NCBI RefSeq assembly: GCF_000835495.1 | Contig: NW_015622548.1 | Span: 744,001 to 808,000, forward strand | Source of the DNA: Cladophialophora immunda | Taxonomy: Eukaryota > Ascomycota > Eurotiomycetes > Chaetothyriales > Herpotrichiellaceae | Reading direction: 5' to 3' | DNA: 64,000 nt | Shown here: positions 30,719 to 40,915 of the stretch, one piece after another | Numbering within the stretch: position 1 is the stretch's first letter | How the letters are laid out: each line of letters opens with the position of its first letter | Position numbers and translations under genes: made by a program | The notes under the pieces: model-generated | Databases searched by the model: none | Seen by the model: only the letters and a program-made list of their open reading frames with translations | Told to the model about the DNA's origin: nothing

Positions 30719-33306
30719 TCAAACCCCCTCACTTTCCCACACCCTCGCCGGCCGCGGCCACACCCGCTTGTACAGCGCGACGCCGACGGCGTCGAGTGGG
30801 CCGATGCGCCCGTCGAAGGTGGCCTTGAAGTAGCCGTGGGTGCCGAGCGGCTCCTTGATGAAGCCCTGGCGCCCGCGCCGGGTGAAGAGCGGCAGAGCCG
30901 CGAACCACTGCACGTCCGCCCGGGTGAAGAACATGTACCGCACCGTCACCAGCTTCTTGTGGATCTTGTACGGGTGGCCCGTCAGGATGAGGCGTTTGGC
31001 GACCACCCGCGTCGACGAGGGCGGCAGGGTCGTCGCGGTCCCGATCAGGCGGAGCGGAGAAAGTGGTGTTGAAGAGGAGGAAGGGATGCGCTGGGTGGTG
31101 GTGTGCGCGTCGATCAGTGCCGGTGCGGTTGTGTCCTCGATTGTGTCTGGGTTGGTGCCGTCTGATGACTGGCGAGGGGATTGGCGTTGGAAGATCAGCA
31201 CCGGCACAGAGCCCCACGTCAGCGGCCCCGTGAAGCTCGCGATCGCTGTGCGCCCTGGGTGGAGGAATCGGTCGAATTTGTGCACGTCGTTGGGCGTCTG
31301 GCCCGCGGCCGAGAAGACCGGGTTGATGAGCAGGCGCCGGTGGCCGATCTGCACGATCAGCTCGTCCTTGGACTTGACCGGTTCCGCGAGGTCCGAGCGC
31401 AGCGTCACGTTGAGGTTGATCACGGCGTGTTTGTGCTCGTGCCTGAGCAGCGAGAACATGGACGACGGCTGCGGAGCGCGCGACTGGAGCGAGATCGGCA
31501 CGTCGCGCAGCTCGATCTCGACTCTCGTCCCGGCCAGCACCGCCCCCGCCAGCGACTCCTTGATCACGCTGCTGTACGACTTCCGGTACTCCGGCACCTG
31601 CAGCAGGCGCTTGTACTCGGCGGGCTCGTAGGGCGCGTCCTCGGCGTGGTTCCACTCGCTCGTCCGCAGGCTCTTCAGCCCGCGGTACTTCGCCAGTCGC
31701 TCCCGCGCGAGCACGTCCGGGTGCAGCTCGATCTCGTCCGGGAACTCCAGGTCCTCCTCGGCCTCCTTCTTCCGGCGGCTGGCGCGGAATTCTGCGAGCT
31801 GCCGCGCCTCCTCTTCCGCTTCGAGCGGTGCGTCGTCCTGGTCGTCGTCGAGGTTCATTTCTGACTGGGGATATTCGGAGGGGGCTTTGCCTTCCATCAC
31901 GCTGCCGCCGTCTTCGGCGTTCGTGAGAACCATCCCGCCACCGTCTCCGGCGTTTAGTGACTCTTGCTCCGCGTCCATGGCCACGTCGCCGTCTCGGTCT
32001 TCGTCGTCGCTCATGTCGGATTCAGAATCCGACACGTCATCCAGAAACCAGGCCGCTTGGTAGTTGGAAGTCCCCGGAGGTAGTTTCTTGGGCGGGGGAG
32101 GCATGTGAGAGTTGTCGTCGGAGAAATAGTGATGGTCATCGAGTAGAACCCCTTTATGCTCGGTGGTGGCCACGGTGCTTGCTGCATCTTGCATCTCGGC
32201 TTCCTCGGGTGCCAGCTCTGCGAGGTCGTCTTGGTCCGCGGTGGGTTTCCACTCCTTGATGGGCTCGTCCGCGTCCATCTCTTCGGCCTTCCGCTTTTGC
32301 CCTTGGCGAGGCACCTGTCGGATTGAAGAAATGCGGAAATCTCCCCAGCCTGGGACATGGACCAAGCGATCCGGATTCAGCGCTTTCCCTCGAATCGTCC
32401 CGAACAGCGTGACACTGGTGGTCGCGGTTGTTTCGTCCACTTGGGGGCTCCAGTTGGCTTGCTCGATCAGCATCCAGCTTCTGTCGTCTCGCCACCGAAT
32501 CCCTCGCGTTGAAGCCGTACAAATCCGTCGGACCAAGTTTGAGCAGTCTGATTTGCTGTCCAGGCTGGACAATTTGTCAAGAGCGGGAAAATAGCGGCCT
32601 AGAGCAATGTTCATCTCCGTCAGATGGCGCATCCTCTTCGGAGCTGGGATTGTCTGATCTAGGTTGATAACGAGAGCGGTCACATTGGTGATGCCTTGGC
32701 CTTCGAGTGATCTCAGAAATAGATCCTCCTCTTCGCCGTACTTTTGCTCCGCGTCGAGAACAAAAATCACCCAGTCCGCAAGCTTGCAAATGTCCAGAGC
32801 GTTCAGCAGGTCGAATTTAGCGGGTAGATAGAGGAGGTTGCGGCGAAAGCGGTCGACTCGGACGGGAACCGTCCCAGAGGAGACGTTGGAATCCGAAATA
32901 TCGACACTTTCATTCAGGGTCTTGATGACCGAGTATGGATTGATGTCACTCGAAAGCGGCACGACTGCAATGTGTTTTGCTGCTCCATCGACACCTTGAA
33001 ATATGAGCTCTTCCCCCTCTTTCTTGTCCTTGTGGTGCATGCGCAGTTGCTTGGCCTGGTTGCGTCTGGCGAGTTTCGACATGACTTGTTGGTGAGGGGT
33101 CTTTCTCTGGCCTCTCTCTGGCCTTTGGCTCTCGATTTTGCCTGTGATGGAGTCAGCGAGTGTTCTAACTCGTCAAGAGCGTTTCTTTTCTCACCTTTCG
33201 CCTGGTCCTTCAAGGCGCTCTTCGAGGCAAACCGCGACTTGAAGGGTTTGTGCTCGACCTTTGTCGTGCTTCTGTGGTGATGGACAGAAGTAGTGGTGTG
33301 TGCCAT
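30719..33306 (-). CDS. tsr1: Ribosome biogenesis protein Tsr1
   Basis: Structural GTPase-like factor that binds late pre-40S particles and blocks early translation-factor binding during 20S pre-rRNA maturation. Two exons: 33306-33195 and 33141-30719, with a 53-nt intron (GTGAGA...CAG), giving 844 aa. The first exon supplies the basic start (MAHTTTSVHHHRSTTKVEHK) and leads into HKPFKSRFASKSALKD, typical of Tsr1/Bms1 N-termini. The GTPase-like domain lies in residues about 55-290 but lacks an obvious P-loop, as in known Tsr1. An AARP2CN-type middle (GWGDFRISSIRQVP) is followed by an acidic linker (SDSESDMSDDEDRD). The C-terminal RIBIOP_C/DUF663 domain includes SLRTSEWN, VLAGTRVEIEL and KLVTVRYMFF. 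Third-position GC looks higher here than in the flanking accessory genes. Essential in yeast. Confidence 0.92.
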
Positions 33307-34136
33307 TGCAGCATTATTTCCGGTGCCTCTTGCTTTGAACCTGTAGGGCAATGACATACCAGGTCTTGTCCAGGACTGGGTTATTCAACTCGCCGGAAGC
33401 ACACAATTGTTTCCAGAAATTTATTTCTCTGCGCTGTCTGTGTGGGGAATGTCGAAATTTCTCCACTTTTCGACTTGCGCAGATTACGTAACAATCGACC
33501 CCTCAGACACTAAGCCTCATTGGGCGGACGAGGCTGAGCAGCTTCATCAAAGGGCCTTCTGCGCTGCTTCTCGTTCCAAAGTACCCATCTACGACATGAA
33601 ATGACAAGCACGCCTTGTCGCTAGCTGCAGCTCTAGCCGTAAACCTTCTCATCGAGACTGCCGAAGGTCAACGTATTACGAAATGATGAAGCTTTACACG
33701 CAGGCTTCCGTCGCTCACGTGGGCAAGAAAGCCGCACATCGGCTTTGGCTGTTCGCCGGCCCAACCCTCCCCTCCCCGTTTCTCTCAACTTCACTTAAGC
33801 CTACTAGATATACGAAACAGAAAGTCGATAAACAAGGGGTTTACGTCTATTGACTCTTAAGTACGAGGCATTTGTCTCGACATACTTGTAAGGCCTATCA
33901 ATAATAGCACGAAATTCTCGCCTCAACCACCCAAGCTCTCGTCCCCGAACTGGTGAGTTCGCAGCTTGTTTGAGACGACCTCTCTTTGCCAACGTTCAGT
34001 ATTCAAAACCGTAAAGCACCCGGCAATACTTCACCAGAAGGAGAGGCCCATTGAGATTCTCATTGGTACTTTGCATGACCGATAACAATCATTAGACGAA
34101 CATCTGGAGCGGTGAGACCACAACAAATTGCATCAT
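33307..34136. other. Divergent intergenic region tsr1 / HET gene
   Basis: No supported gene. The half nearest tsr1 is its promoter. The part from about 33780 to 34136 appears AT-richer and leads the HET-domain gene. Confidence 0.45.
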
Positions 34137-35918
34137 ATGGCTTCTACTGAGCACAAAGAAGCTCCCCTCCAAAGTTTCGTCTACGATGCCTTACCCCAAG
34201 CCGATTGTGACATCCGGCTACTCGACCTCGAATGGTGTGAAGTCAAAAAGATACTGCGGGGGAGTTTGAATGCCGTTGGGTTGGCAATGGACGTTGGCTA
34301 CGAGACGCTATCTTACACCTGGAATGGTGAAACACCGTCAGTCCCGATCATGTGCAATGGGAAGACCCTCCTGATAACTCAGTCCTTGAATCTGGCTCTG
34401 GAAACCCTTTGCAAATTGTCATCGCCACGCCGTCTATGGGTTGATGCGATCTGCATTAATCAAGCCGACGATCACGAGAAAGCCCAGCAAATACCTCTAA
34501 TGCATTTGATATATTTTTCCTCGAATCAAGTCATTGTCTGGCTCGGCACTTCTACAGAAGCCACCGATCGAGCCATGGACATGGCAATGACGCTTCTCGA
34601 GGGTCTAAAGACAATCCGAGAACCGAACTTGGAGGACTACGCCCCAATCTTGGAAAAACTGGGTCTCCCCATCCAAGGTGATCTTATCTGGGAAGGGTTG
34701 GGCGACCTCGTCAGTCGAAGATGGCATGCCCGCCTGTGGACTTTACAGGAATTTGTCTCCGCTCGAAAAGCCACTGTGTACTGCGGCTCCAAATCGGTCG
34801 ACGCCGAGATACTGAAGAGTCTGTTTAGCGAGTTGGGTCGCACAGGCTTGAACTTTGAGATTTTAGCAAAGGAGGACACGAGGGCCTCTGGATACACAAG
34901 TTTCGAGAGATTCGACTACAGCATCTTGGTGTTTGCCACCTACATGGCTCGGCGTCGGGAGTGTAGTGAACCAGTCGACAAAATCTACGCCATCAGAGCA
35001 CTTTGCAACCCCCTCGAGTCTGTCAGAGTGGATTATACAAAGGCCAGCCGGAAGCAGTACTGGAAACTGTATATTGAAGTCGGCCATCTCTTACTACAGG
35101 AAGAACCAAGTCTACTTGCCTTGGGAAGTATTTGTACGAGCTCCAGATGCCCAGAGTTACCATCCTGGTGCACCGACTTCAACTCGGTCCCGCTTCGGCA
35201 CCCCATATGGGATGGTCTCGGTGCAGGCGGTCCTGCATTCGAAGAGTCCGTGCCGCCGCATGTCGCCAGTTCGTGGGACAAGCGGCGGATATACCTGCGA
35301 GGGTTCGCGGTCGATTCCTTTGTCCAAATTTCCGACCCCTTCCCGGACCTCGAGCTCGAGACACAATGGAGTAAACGATGGTTTGCCCATATTTTGGAAT
35401 GGCTTCAGCATTGTCTAGACTCATTCGCCCCCTACACAAAGCAAGACGGCGATAGGTCAAATGACCCTTCCGAAGCATTCCTCCGAGGAATATTTTGTGC
35501 AGAAACGGACATGAGCAGGTCCGACCTCCTGGAGCTGACACAGCAATATCGTCTTGCAATTTTGGCTCTCGAATTCGGAATCCATGATCGATTCCTAGGC
35601 AAAGGCGGGCTAGAAAGCCTTCTAGACATCAATCATGCTATGACCACCATCAACCATATACGTACTGCATGTCCGCACCGTCTTTTTGGCGTCACTGCCC
35701 AGGGACGCTTGGGGTTGGCCCCTAAAGAGCTCCGGGATAAGGATCTGCTATGCGTATTTCGAGGGGCGGCCGTCCCTTTTGTCCTACGGCCTCTTGACGA
35801 CTCAGATACGTATGAATTGATTGGTGAGGCATATGTTCATGGATTTATGCACGGAGAGCTTTTCCAAGATGGGAGATTCCAAGACGATGCCGGCAGTACG
35901 GTATTTGAGGTTGTTTAA
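34137..35918 (+). CDS. HET-domain (heterokaryon incompatibility) protein
   Basis: 593 aa from the ATG at 34137 in an intronless frame. The HET domain spans residues about 55-200 and shows the family blocks: YETLSYTWNG (residues 55-64), then LWVDAICINQAD, then IVWLGTSTEATDRAM, followed by RRWHARLWTLQEF. HET proteins of Pezizomycotina trigger growth arrest or cell death on nonself fusion, or act more broadly as putative TIR-like effectors. The C-terminal 300 residues are variable; they include FRGAAVPFVLRP and GEAYVHGFMHGE near the end, a block common at the C-terminus of such proteins. No STAND or prion-like module is present. Whether it takes part in allorecognition cannot be told from sequence. 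Confidence 0.92.
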   Translation: MASTEHKEAPLQSFVYDALPQADCDIRLLDLEWCEVKKILRGSLNAVGLAMDVGYETLSYTWNGETPSVPIMCNGKTLLITQSLNLALETLCKLSSPRRLWVDAICINQADDHEKAQQIPLMHLIYFSSNQVIVWLGTSTEATDRAMDMAMTLLEGLKTIREPNLEDYAPILEKLGLPIQGDLIWEGLGDLVSRRWHARLWTLQEFVSARKATVYCGSKSVDAEILKSLFSELGRTGLNFEILAKEDTRASGYTSFERFDYSILVFATYMARRRECSEPVDKIYAIRALCNPLESVRVDYTKASRKQYWKLYIEVGHLLLQEEPSLLALGSICTSSRCPELPSWCTDFNSVPLRHPIWDGLGAGGPAFEESVPPHVASSWDKRRIYLRGFAVDSFVQISDPFPDLELETQWSKRWFAHILEWLQHCLDSFAPYTKQDGDRSNDPSEAFLRGIFCAETDMSRSDLLELTQQYRLAILALEFGIHDRFLGKGGLESLLDINHAMTTINHIRTACPHRLFGVTAQGRLGLAPKELRDKDLLCVFRGAAVPFVLRPLDDSDTYELIGEAYVHGFMHGELFQDGRFQDDAGSTVFEVV

Positions 35919-36525
35919 GTGGAAATTCACTGAAGAGATCATGAAATCGCGCTCTCGAGTTTGACATACTGAGACGTCGACACCTCCACCGCAGTTACAC
36001 CCAGCCACAGTGATCTTGTACTGAAGCGGCATTCACGGAATGCTACAACAATGGTATGTCACGAAATGAAAGTGCCTACATACGCTCGAGGGTCATGTCC
36101 AAACCTGCTAGCTTTGAGACAAGATCGGTTCATGATATGGGACCCAAGATATTGGAGTGTGTGCGTCTCCATCAAGCCCCAGATGTGCCAATACGACCCG
36201 GAGACGGCAATCACCCCTGGTCATTTGGAGTTGATGTACGACCGACAATGCCGAGGAAATGTGACTGGGATTCACCTGAGTTCTTGCAAGGCCAACTCTG
36301 ACCCACGAGTTCCATACAAAGAGTTGACAAGGAGGAGCCTTATCAGGCAACGCATATATGGGTCAGCAGTTACCATAATACTAAAACCTTGATCAGCATG
36401 ACTGAGCCGACTGAGGTACAGGGGCTCGAAGAACGACCTCGCCCCTCCTGAAACCTAGTCCAAAGCAATGGCTGCAAGCGTGTGTCAGTCGACGAAACAC
36501 TTATTCCACATTCGACCGTCTCCTC
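35919..36525. other. Convergent intergenic region, no gene confirmed
   Basis: Between the HET gene and the esterase gene. A frame of 113 codons (36051-36392, plus) overlaps one of 81 codons in another frame; neither has a motif, so I do not call a gene. Confidence 0.45.
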
Positions 36526-37536
36526 CTATTGCCCTCTCAATCCTTCCTGGTTCAACAGCCACCTCATCGCTTCCACCATCTTCGGCCCCAGTCGTGGTCG
36601 AGAGTACCCTGTGGCATAGATAGTCCAAGCAGCATGGCCTAGATCCGGAACCACGTCACACCGCGTCGGCACTCCGCTTTCCCTCAATGCCATTTCGTAA
36701 ACCAGACCGTCGTCTCGGAGTACATCCAGTCCCCCTACATGGATGTATGTCGGGGGTAGTCCGACGTGAGGGGTCCTGCTGTTGAAAGGTGAAAACAAGG
36801 GAGATCTGATGTCCGGGGCGAGTGTGCGGATAATGCTCTGGATAGTGTCCCGATTTAGTGATGGGTTGTTCTTGTTGTCTTCCATCGAGGTCCATTGCTT
36901 TTTGTATTTGGCGGGGACGATCTCCTTCACGAGCAAGAGAGGGATGGACACGAATGCGCCAGTGAGCGGTGGCGTGAGGCCTCGATCCTGGGCCAACTGC
37001 GTCAAAACAGCTGCCATGGTCCCTCCAGCTGAGACTCCGCCGACCACGAAACCCTGTTGAGGATTTGCACCAAACTCTCTGGCGTGTTGGGACAGCCACA
37101 CAAGAGTATCCCATGCGTCTTGCATCGGAGTCGGGAATGGATGTTCTGGAGCAAGCCGATACGTCGCAGAGACAACCACGACGTTGAACTCGCGTGCAAA
37201 GTCTCGTGCTGGGCGGGTCATGTAATCGACGCTGCCGTTCGAGAACCCTCCTCCGTGGAAGAGCACAATGAATGGACGACTATTACTGCCACTGTTCAAA
37301 ACAGGCGCCGCAGCATCATCCATGTGGCCCGAGGCGAGGGTATGTGTCTTTGTCACGATCTTTGGCCGCACAACTTTCAACTCCCCTCTATGACCGTCGG
37401 GGAGAGGCACAAAGGTATAGAATTCTTCGAGATCGCCGTGAAGGGGACCGAGGGTTGCGACAAGTTGTCTCTCTGCTTCTCGACGTGCTAGACGGACCTG
37501 GTCCAGGCTCTGAGGTGCTGGCCGTCTGCGAAACAT
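36526..37536 (-). CDS. Alpha/beta hydrolase, HSL-type (GDXG) esterase/lipase
   Basis: 336 aa from the first in-frame ATG (37536, MFRRRPAPQS); the frame stays open upstream but without an ATG. Predicted carboxylester hydrolase acting on short to medium acyl or aryl esters. The oxyanion-hole motif HGGG is at residues 94-97. The nucleophile Ser169 lies in GVSAGG, with Asp271 in GGLDVLRDDG and His301 in DLGHAAW, so the catalytic triad is complete. YRLAPEHPFP (126-135) is the hallmark of the hormone-sensitive-lipase family. There is no signal peptide, so a cytosolic enzyme is expected. A TTTAAATATT stretch on this strand about 130 bases upstream may serve as a core promoter. It is not obviously part of a cluster. 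Confidence 0.9.
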   Translation of the reverse strand: MFRRRPAPQSLDQVRLARREAERQLVATLGPLHGDLEEFYTFVPLPDGHRGELKVVRPKIVTKTHTLASGHMDDAAAPVLNSGSNSRPFIVLFHGGGFSNGSVDYMTRPARDFAREFNVVVVSATYRLAPEHPFPTPMQDAWDTLVWLSQHAREFGANPQQGFVVGGVSAGGTMAAVLTQLAQDRGLTPPLTGAFVSIPLLLVKEIVPAKYKKQWTSMEDNKNNPSLNRDTIQSIIRTLAPDIRSPLFSPFNSRTPHVGLPPTYIHVGGLDVLRDDGLVYEMALRESGVPTRCDVVPDLGHAAWTIYATGYSRPRLGPKMVEAMRWLLNQEGLRGQ

Positions 37537-38047
37537 CGTGTGCTGACTGCGTTTGCGTTCTGGCCTGGTATGGAGTCTGGATGTTGTTCTGATAGATGTG
37601 CCACTCTGCGCACTGTCTGTTGGAGGAAGCAGACCAATGCAAAGGAGCCATGGCGGCACCGGGCGAATATTTAAACAGGACTGTGCTTTTACGAGCCCCT
37701 TTCAGTCTCCAATGCATCCATTCCGCGTAATCTCGAGAGATAGTGCCGGATTAGGAAAAAGCCCCCAAGTTGCCACTTGCTCAGGCACTCCTGAGGCTGG
37801 TGAGGCCTCCTGCGCCACGCCAGCATGATCGATGTGATGCTTCTACCGAGGCCTGCGTGCCAAAAGTTGTGTCTGCTCCGACTTTGTGGTATCGGCGCCT
37901 GTATCTGGTAAACCAGATCTATTCCGTCGGGGGACTAGTATGGCCTTTTACCGCTAATCTTCCACCTCAAAGGAAATACTCGGTAGAAATCTTCTACATA
38001 TTCCTACCCATTGCTGATAGATATGCCACACACCACGTAACCCTCCA
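37537..38047. other. Divergent intergenic region
   Basis: Promoter region between the esterase gene (minus) and the small helix-turn-helix gene (plus). An AT-rich core-promoter candidate for the esterase lies at 37666-37675. No other gene is seen. Confidence 0.45.
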
Positions 38048-38547
38048 ATGTCTACATCTACCGTAGGTGATCAGGAAGCCGGTGGCCATGACGGCGAAGA
38101 AGGTCCGTTCCACAACTATTTCAGTTTTTGTCCGTCCATCCGTAGCTTTCGTTATCTAGCCAAGCTTAATGTATATACCCAGAACCACAAACCCGTGACC
38201 CAGAAAGCCAGCAGGAGCAGCAGCAGCCACCGCCGAAATCACCTGCTCGATCATCATCCTCACGCATTGCGCGGCCCGTGACGCAGGAAAAGGCCGCCGC
38301 CGGCGACACGGGCACACGCTATTCGCTGGCCCAGCGCGTCCAGACGCTTTCCCTGCTCGCGATCGGCTGGACGCCGCGCCAGGTCGCGTTCTACATCAAA
38401 GTGCCCGCCTCGGAGGCCCGGCGGATCTTCAGGAAAGCAACGGAGCGCGGGTACCGTCCGCAGGAGGACCTGCGGATCCTGGATCATTACGTCGAGGATG
38501 GGAGGAGGACGGGACAGCTGAGGAACGGGGAAGCCAGGGCGGTGTGA
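38048..38547 (+). CDS. Small orphan HTH protein, Tc1/mariner-like DNA-binding domain
   Basis: Two exons: 38048-38102 and 38183-38547, with an 80-nt intron (donor GTCCGT, acceptor CCCAG), giving 139 aa. The splice is phase-consistent and removes stops in the second exon's frame. After a short acidic start and a Gln/Pro/Ser-rich linker (residues about 25-55) comes a helix-turn-helix block (about residues 66-120): YSLAQRVQTLSLLAIGW, TPRQVAF, then ARRIFRKATERGYRP and ILDHYVEDG. This order (LL-x2-GW, a second helix, ERGY-x-P, HVEDxxRxG) is typical of the first domain of Tc1/mariner-type transposases and related fungal HTH proteins. The protein ends about 10 residues after that signature, with no DDE catalytic domain in the next kilobase. 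It may be a domesticated DNA-binding protein or a truncated relic. Confidence 0.6.
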
Positions 38548-38976
38548 GAGGTGGTCGGTATTATTGACGGCGTAGTATTTCTTATTGGTGTATAGATACC
38601 TAGGTATGTACCTAGATGTACTCGGTTTTCGGTGTCTGTTGGGCTGTCTGGTCATTGTGAAAACATCGCCGTCTCATCTTGGGAAATAGTTGGGGAAATG
38701 GCGGGGCTATCTAGGTGCGAGGTACACTACACATGCTGGCGGCGCTGATGGCTGGGCTCGTGATAATAGGATAAATAGCGTGGCGCTGTGTACCTTGATA
38801 CATGCCTTTGATTCAATTGTTGATACAACCAGGTAATGCACATTGTACATTGCACAACGATGCGAGAGCCATATACTGTGTTTCCATCATTATTCGAGGA
38901 CTGATCTCTCCCATCTATATCTGTATGTGCAATTTGCCTATATTATGTGACCAAGCTCTATAGCTCTTGTACAGAT
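38548..38976. other. Convergent intergenic region, no gene seen
   Basis: About 430 bases with no transposase catalytic domain and no clear terminal inverted repeat. It contains the 3' ends of the HTH gene and the acetyltransferase-like gene. Confidence 0.5.
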
Positions 38977-40494
38977 TTAGTCGTGGCCTCCCAGGCGCTT
39001 CACCTCCTCCTTCACACTCTTGATGACGTTCTCAACAAGGTCGTCCTCCACAATGCCCTTCTGCCATGTAACTCCCAGCACCAAACAACCATCTGCCCCC
39101 GTCACGACCGACACTTCGATAGCACTGGCCGTAACGCCAGCGCTCTGCGTGAATACCATCCTCCCTATTTCCACCCCGCTGTCGCCCTCTACCCGCCCTG
39201 CCGGCTTGAAGAGTCCCAGGTTGGACAGCTCAAAGCTCGAGTCCCTGTCCTTGCCGACCTTGGAGACAAACAGCTCCTGCTGATAATCATTCACGTACCG
39301 GAGCATCCCGACACCCGCGTTGTGGCCCTTCAAACTTAAGACGCGCTCGATGTTCTGGCGGGAGCGCTGCGCCTCGGTCCACGGTAAGAGATCGCATACT
39401 CCCTTCTCTGGGTCGCCGTGTGGGACGAAGCAGTCGCGTGCGTACGTGTCGGACATGTCCAGCACCCAGACCCCCATGCTGTCATCCGTGATCCCGGCGT
39501 CCGCGGGCAAGAATCGGCGCGCCGAAAGAGCACCGCTACATGCGACCTTGGTGAACTTCTCGGGCAGGTGGGCAAAGAGCGCGCCGGCGATCAGTGTCTG
39601 AAGTGCCCCGGTAATGGTCGTGTCATTCTCGCGACAGATGTTCTTGAACGCCGTTGTGGCCGAGGCTGAGAAGGCGAGGTGGCGGGCGCCTGGTCGTCCT
39701 AGAGGCGTGGTACACTTGAAACCTGTCCACAGGCCGGGATCACGACTGGACCAGATTTTGTGTTTGAAGAGAATGGTGAGGAGGTGCCACGTTGAGACTG
39801 GTAATGGATGCAGGGACTCGAGGCTAGGTAGCAAGGGTGTCGAGGGTGAGAGAATGATTGACGTTGAAGATAGGTCTGAGGGAGGGATTGAGAGGGATTG
39901 GGACAAGGCGGTATGAAAAGTCCTGTGGAATGCCATACCCGAATTGCCGTCGCCGATGGCATGGTGGTAGAAGAAAGACACGGTGAAGTGCGAGGGATGA
40001 ACGGAGCTCGTCAGGATATATACTCTCCAGAAGGGACTTGGCGGTTCGTATGGGACGCCATGCTGAGCGCTGAGGAGCTCATCTAGTTCAACATCTCGCT
40101 CGCCGTCCGCGTCCGCATCGTAATTCAGGTGTCGCGCTTGGAAATGCACACATTTGTCGAGATCAATCTCTGGTAGACGGATGAAGTGTGGGTCTTGGGT
40201 ATGTTCGTCCACAACTATGGATGAGAGGATTGGGTGCCGTGTGATGACATCCCCTAAAGCCTTGTAGATGCGCTCCTTCAGTCGCTCAGAATGGCTCTTC
40301 GGGAGCTTGTACGAGGCTGTCACTGCTGGCCCTAGATAGAACTTCAAGTCATGTCGAGCTGTCGAATAACGCTCCAGCCTGCCTTATAAGGCCCATGTCA
40401 GTCTCGTAGAACTGTGACCTCTGAAATCGACAAACATCAACATACCGACTGGGCGCAATTTCTCAAAGCTCTCCATGCTGGAGCCGCCAAACAT
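38977..40494 (-). CDS. Alcohol acetyltransferase-like (AATase/BAHD-type fold) enzyme
   Basis: Two exons: 40494-40446 and 40382-38977, with a 63-nt intron (GTATGT...AAG), giving 484 aa. The splice creates EKLRPVGRLERYSTARHDLK, the conserved opening of fungal alcohol-acetyltransferase-domain proteins. A second ATG at 40476 would give 478 aa. The active-site motif HHAIGDG (HxxxD, His157-Asp161) belongs to the CoA-dependent acyltransferase/condensation superfamily. The family includes yeast Atf1 and the sphingoid N-acetyltransferase Sli1, so the acceptor could be an alcohol or an amine and cannot be fixed here. No signal peptide is seen. It is divergent from the pyrophosphatase gene across 421 bases. 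Confidence 0.85.
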
Positions 40495-40915
40495 CAATTG
40501 GATGGTCGCTGCATACACCTGTTAGCAGCCGAGTTCTGGGGTTTTAGCACCTGCGATCGACTGCTGCCTGATCGATCGCTTGCGGCTCGACCGGATGTTA
40601 TTGCACCGCCACATCAATTTCAGACTTCTTCTCGGCGTACGAGGGTTGTGGCATGCTGAAACCTTCACTAGCATCAAGGTAAAAGGGGAGGGTCTGTAAG
40701 GCTGGGTCCACTTTATAGAGTTGACGAGGCTAGACGGATTAAATATAGATCCGGATCCCGACAGTTGCTCTGTGCATTCAAGGGGGTTTATCGAGACGCT
40801 GTGCTACACACCACTCCTTTGTCTGCAGCACCCATTTCGCCAGAGATGGCGCTTTAGCATAATCCAACTGCACTCGCTCTGTTGAAGAATCCTGCGAACT
40901 CGAGAATAGACCGAC
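40495..40915. promoter_or_regulatory. Divergent promoter region
   Basis: 421 bases between the divergent starts of the acetyltransferase-like gene and the pyrophosphatase gene. AT-rich patches (TTTATAG near 40713 and TTAAATATAG near 40740) could be core promoter elements for the plus-strand gene. No coding frame is supported. Confidence 0.45.

Noticed and set aside
30729..31655. 308-codon minus-strand frame overlapping tsr1
   Set aside because: Out-of-frame shadow in GC-rich sequence with Arg/Ala/Pro bias; the tsr1 frame has clear homology.
38548..38976. Transposase catalytic domain or inverted terminal repeat after the HTH gene
   Set aside because: No DDE/D-like motifs or matching ends could be found in the following sequence.
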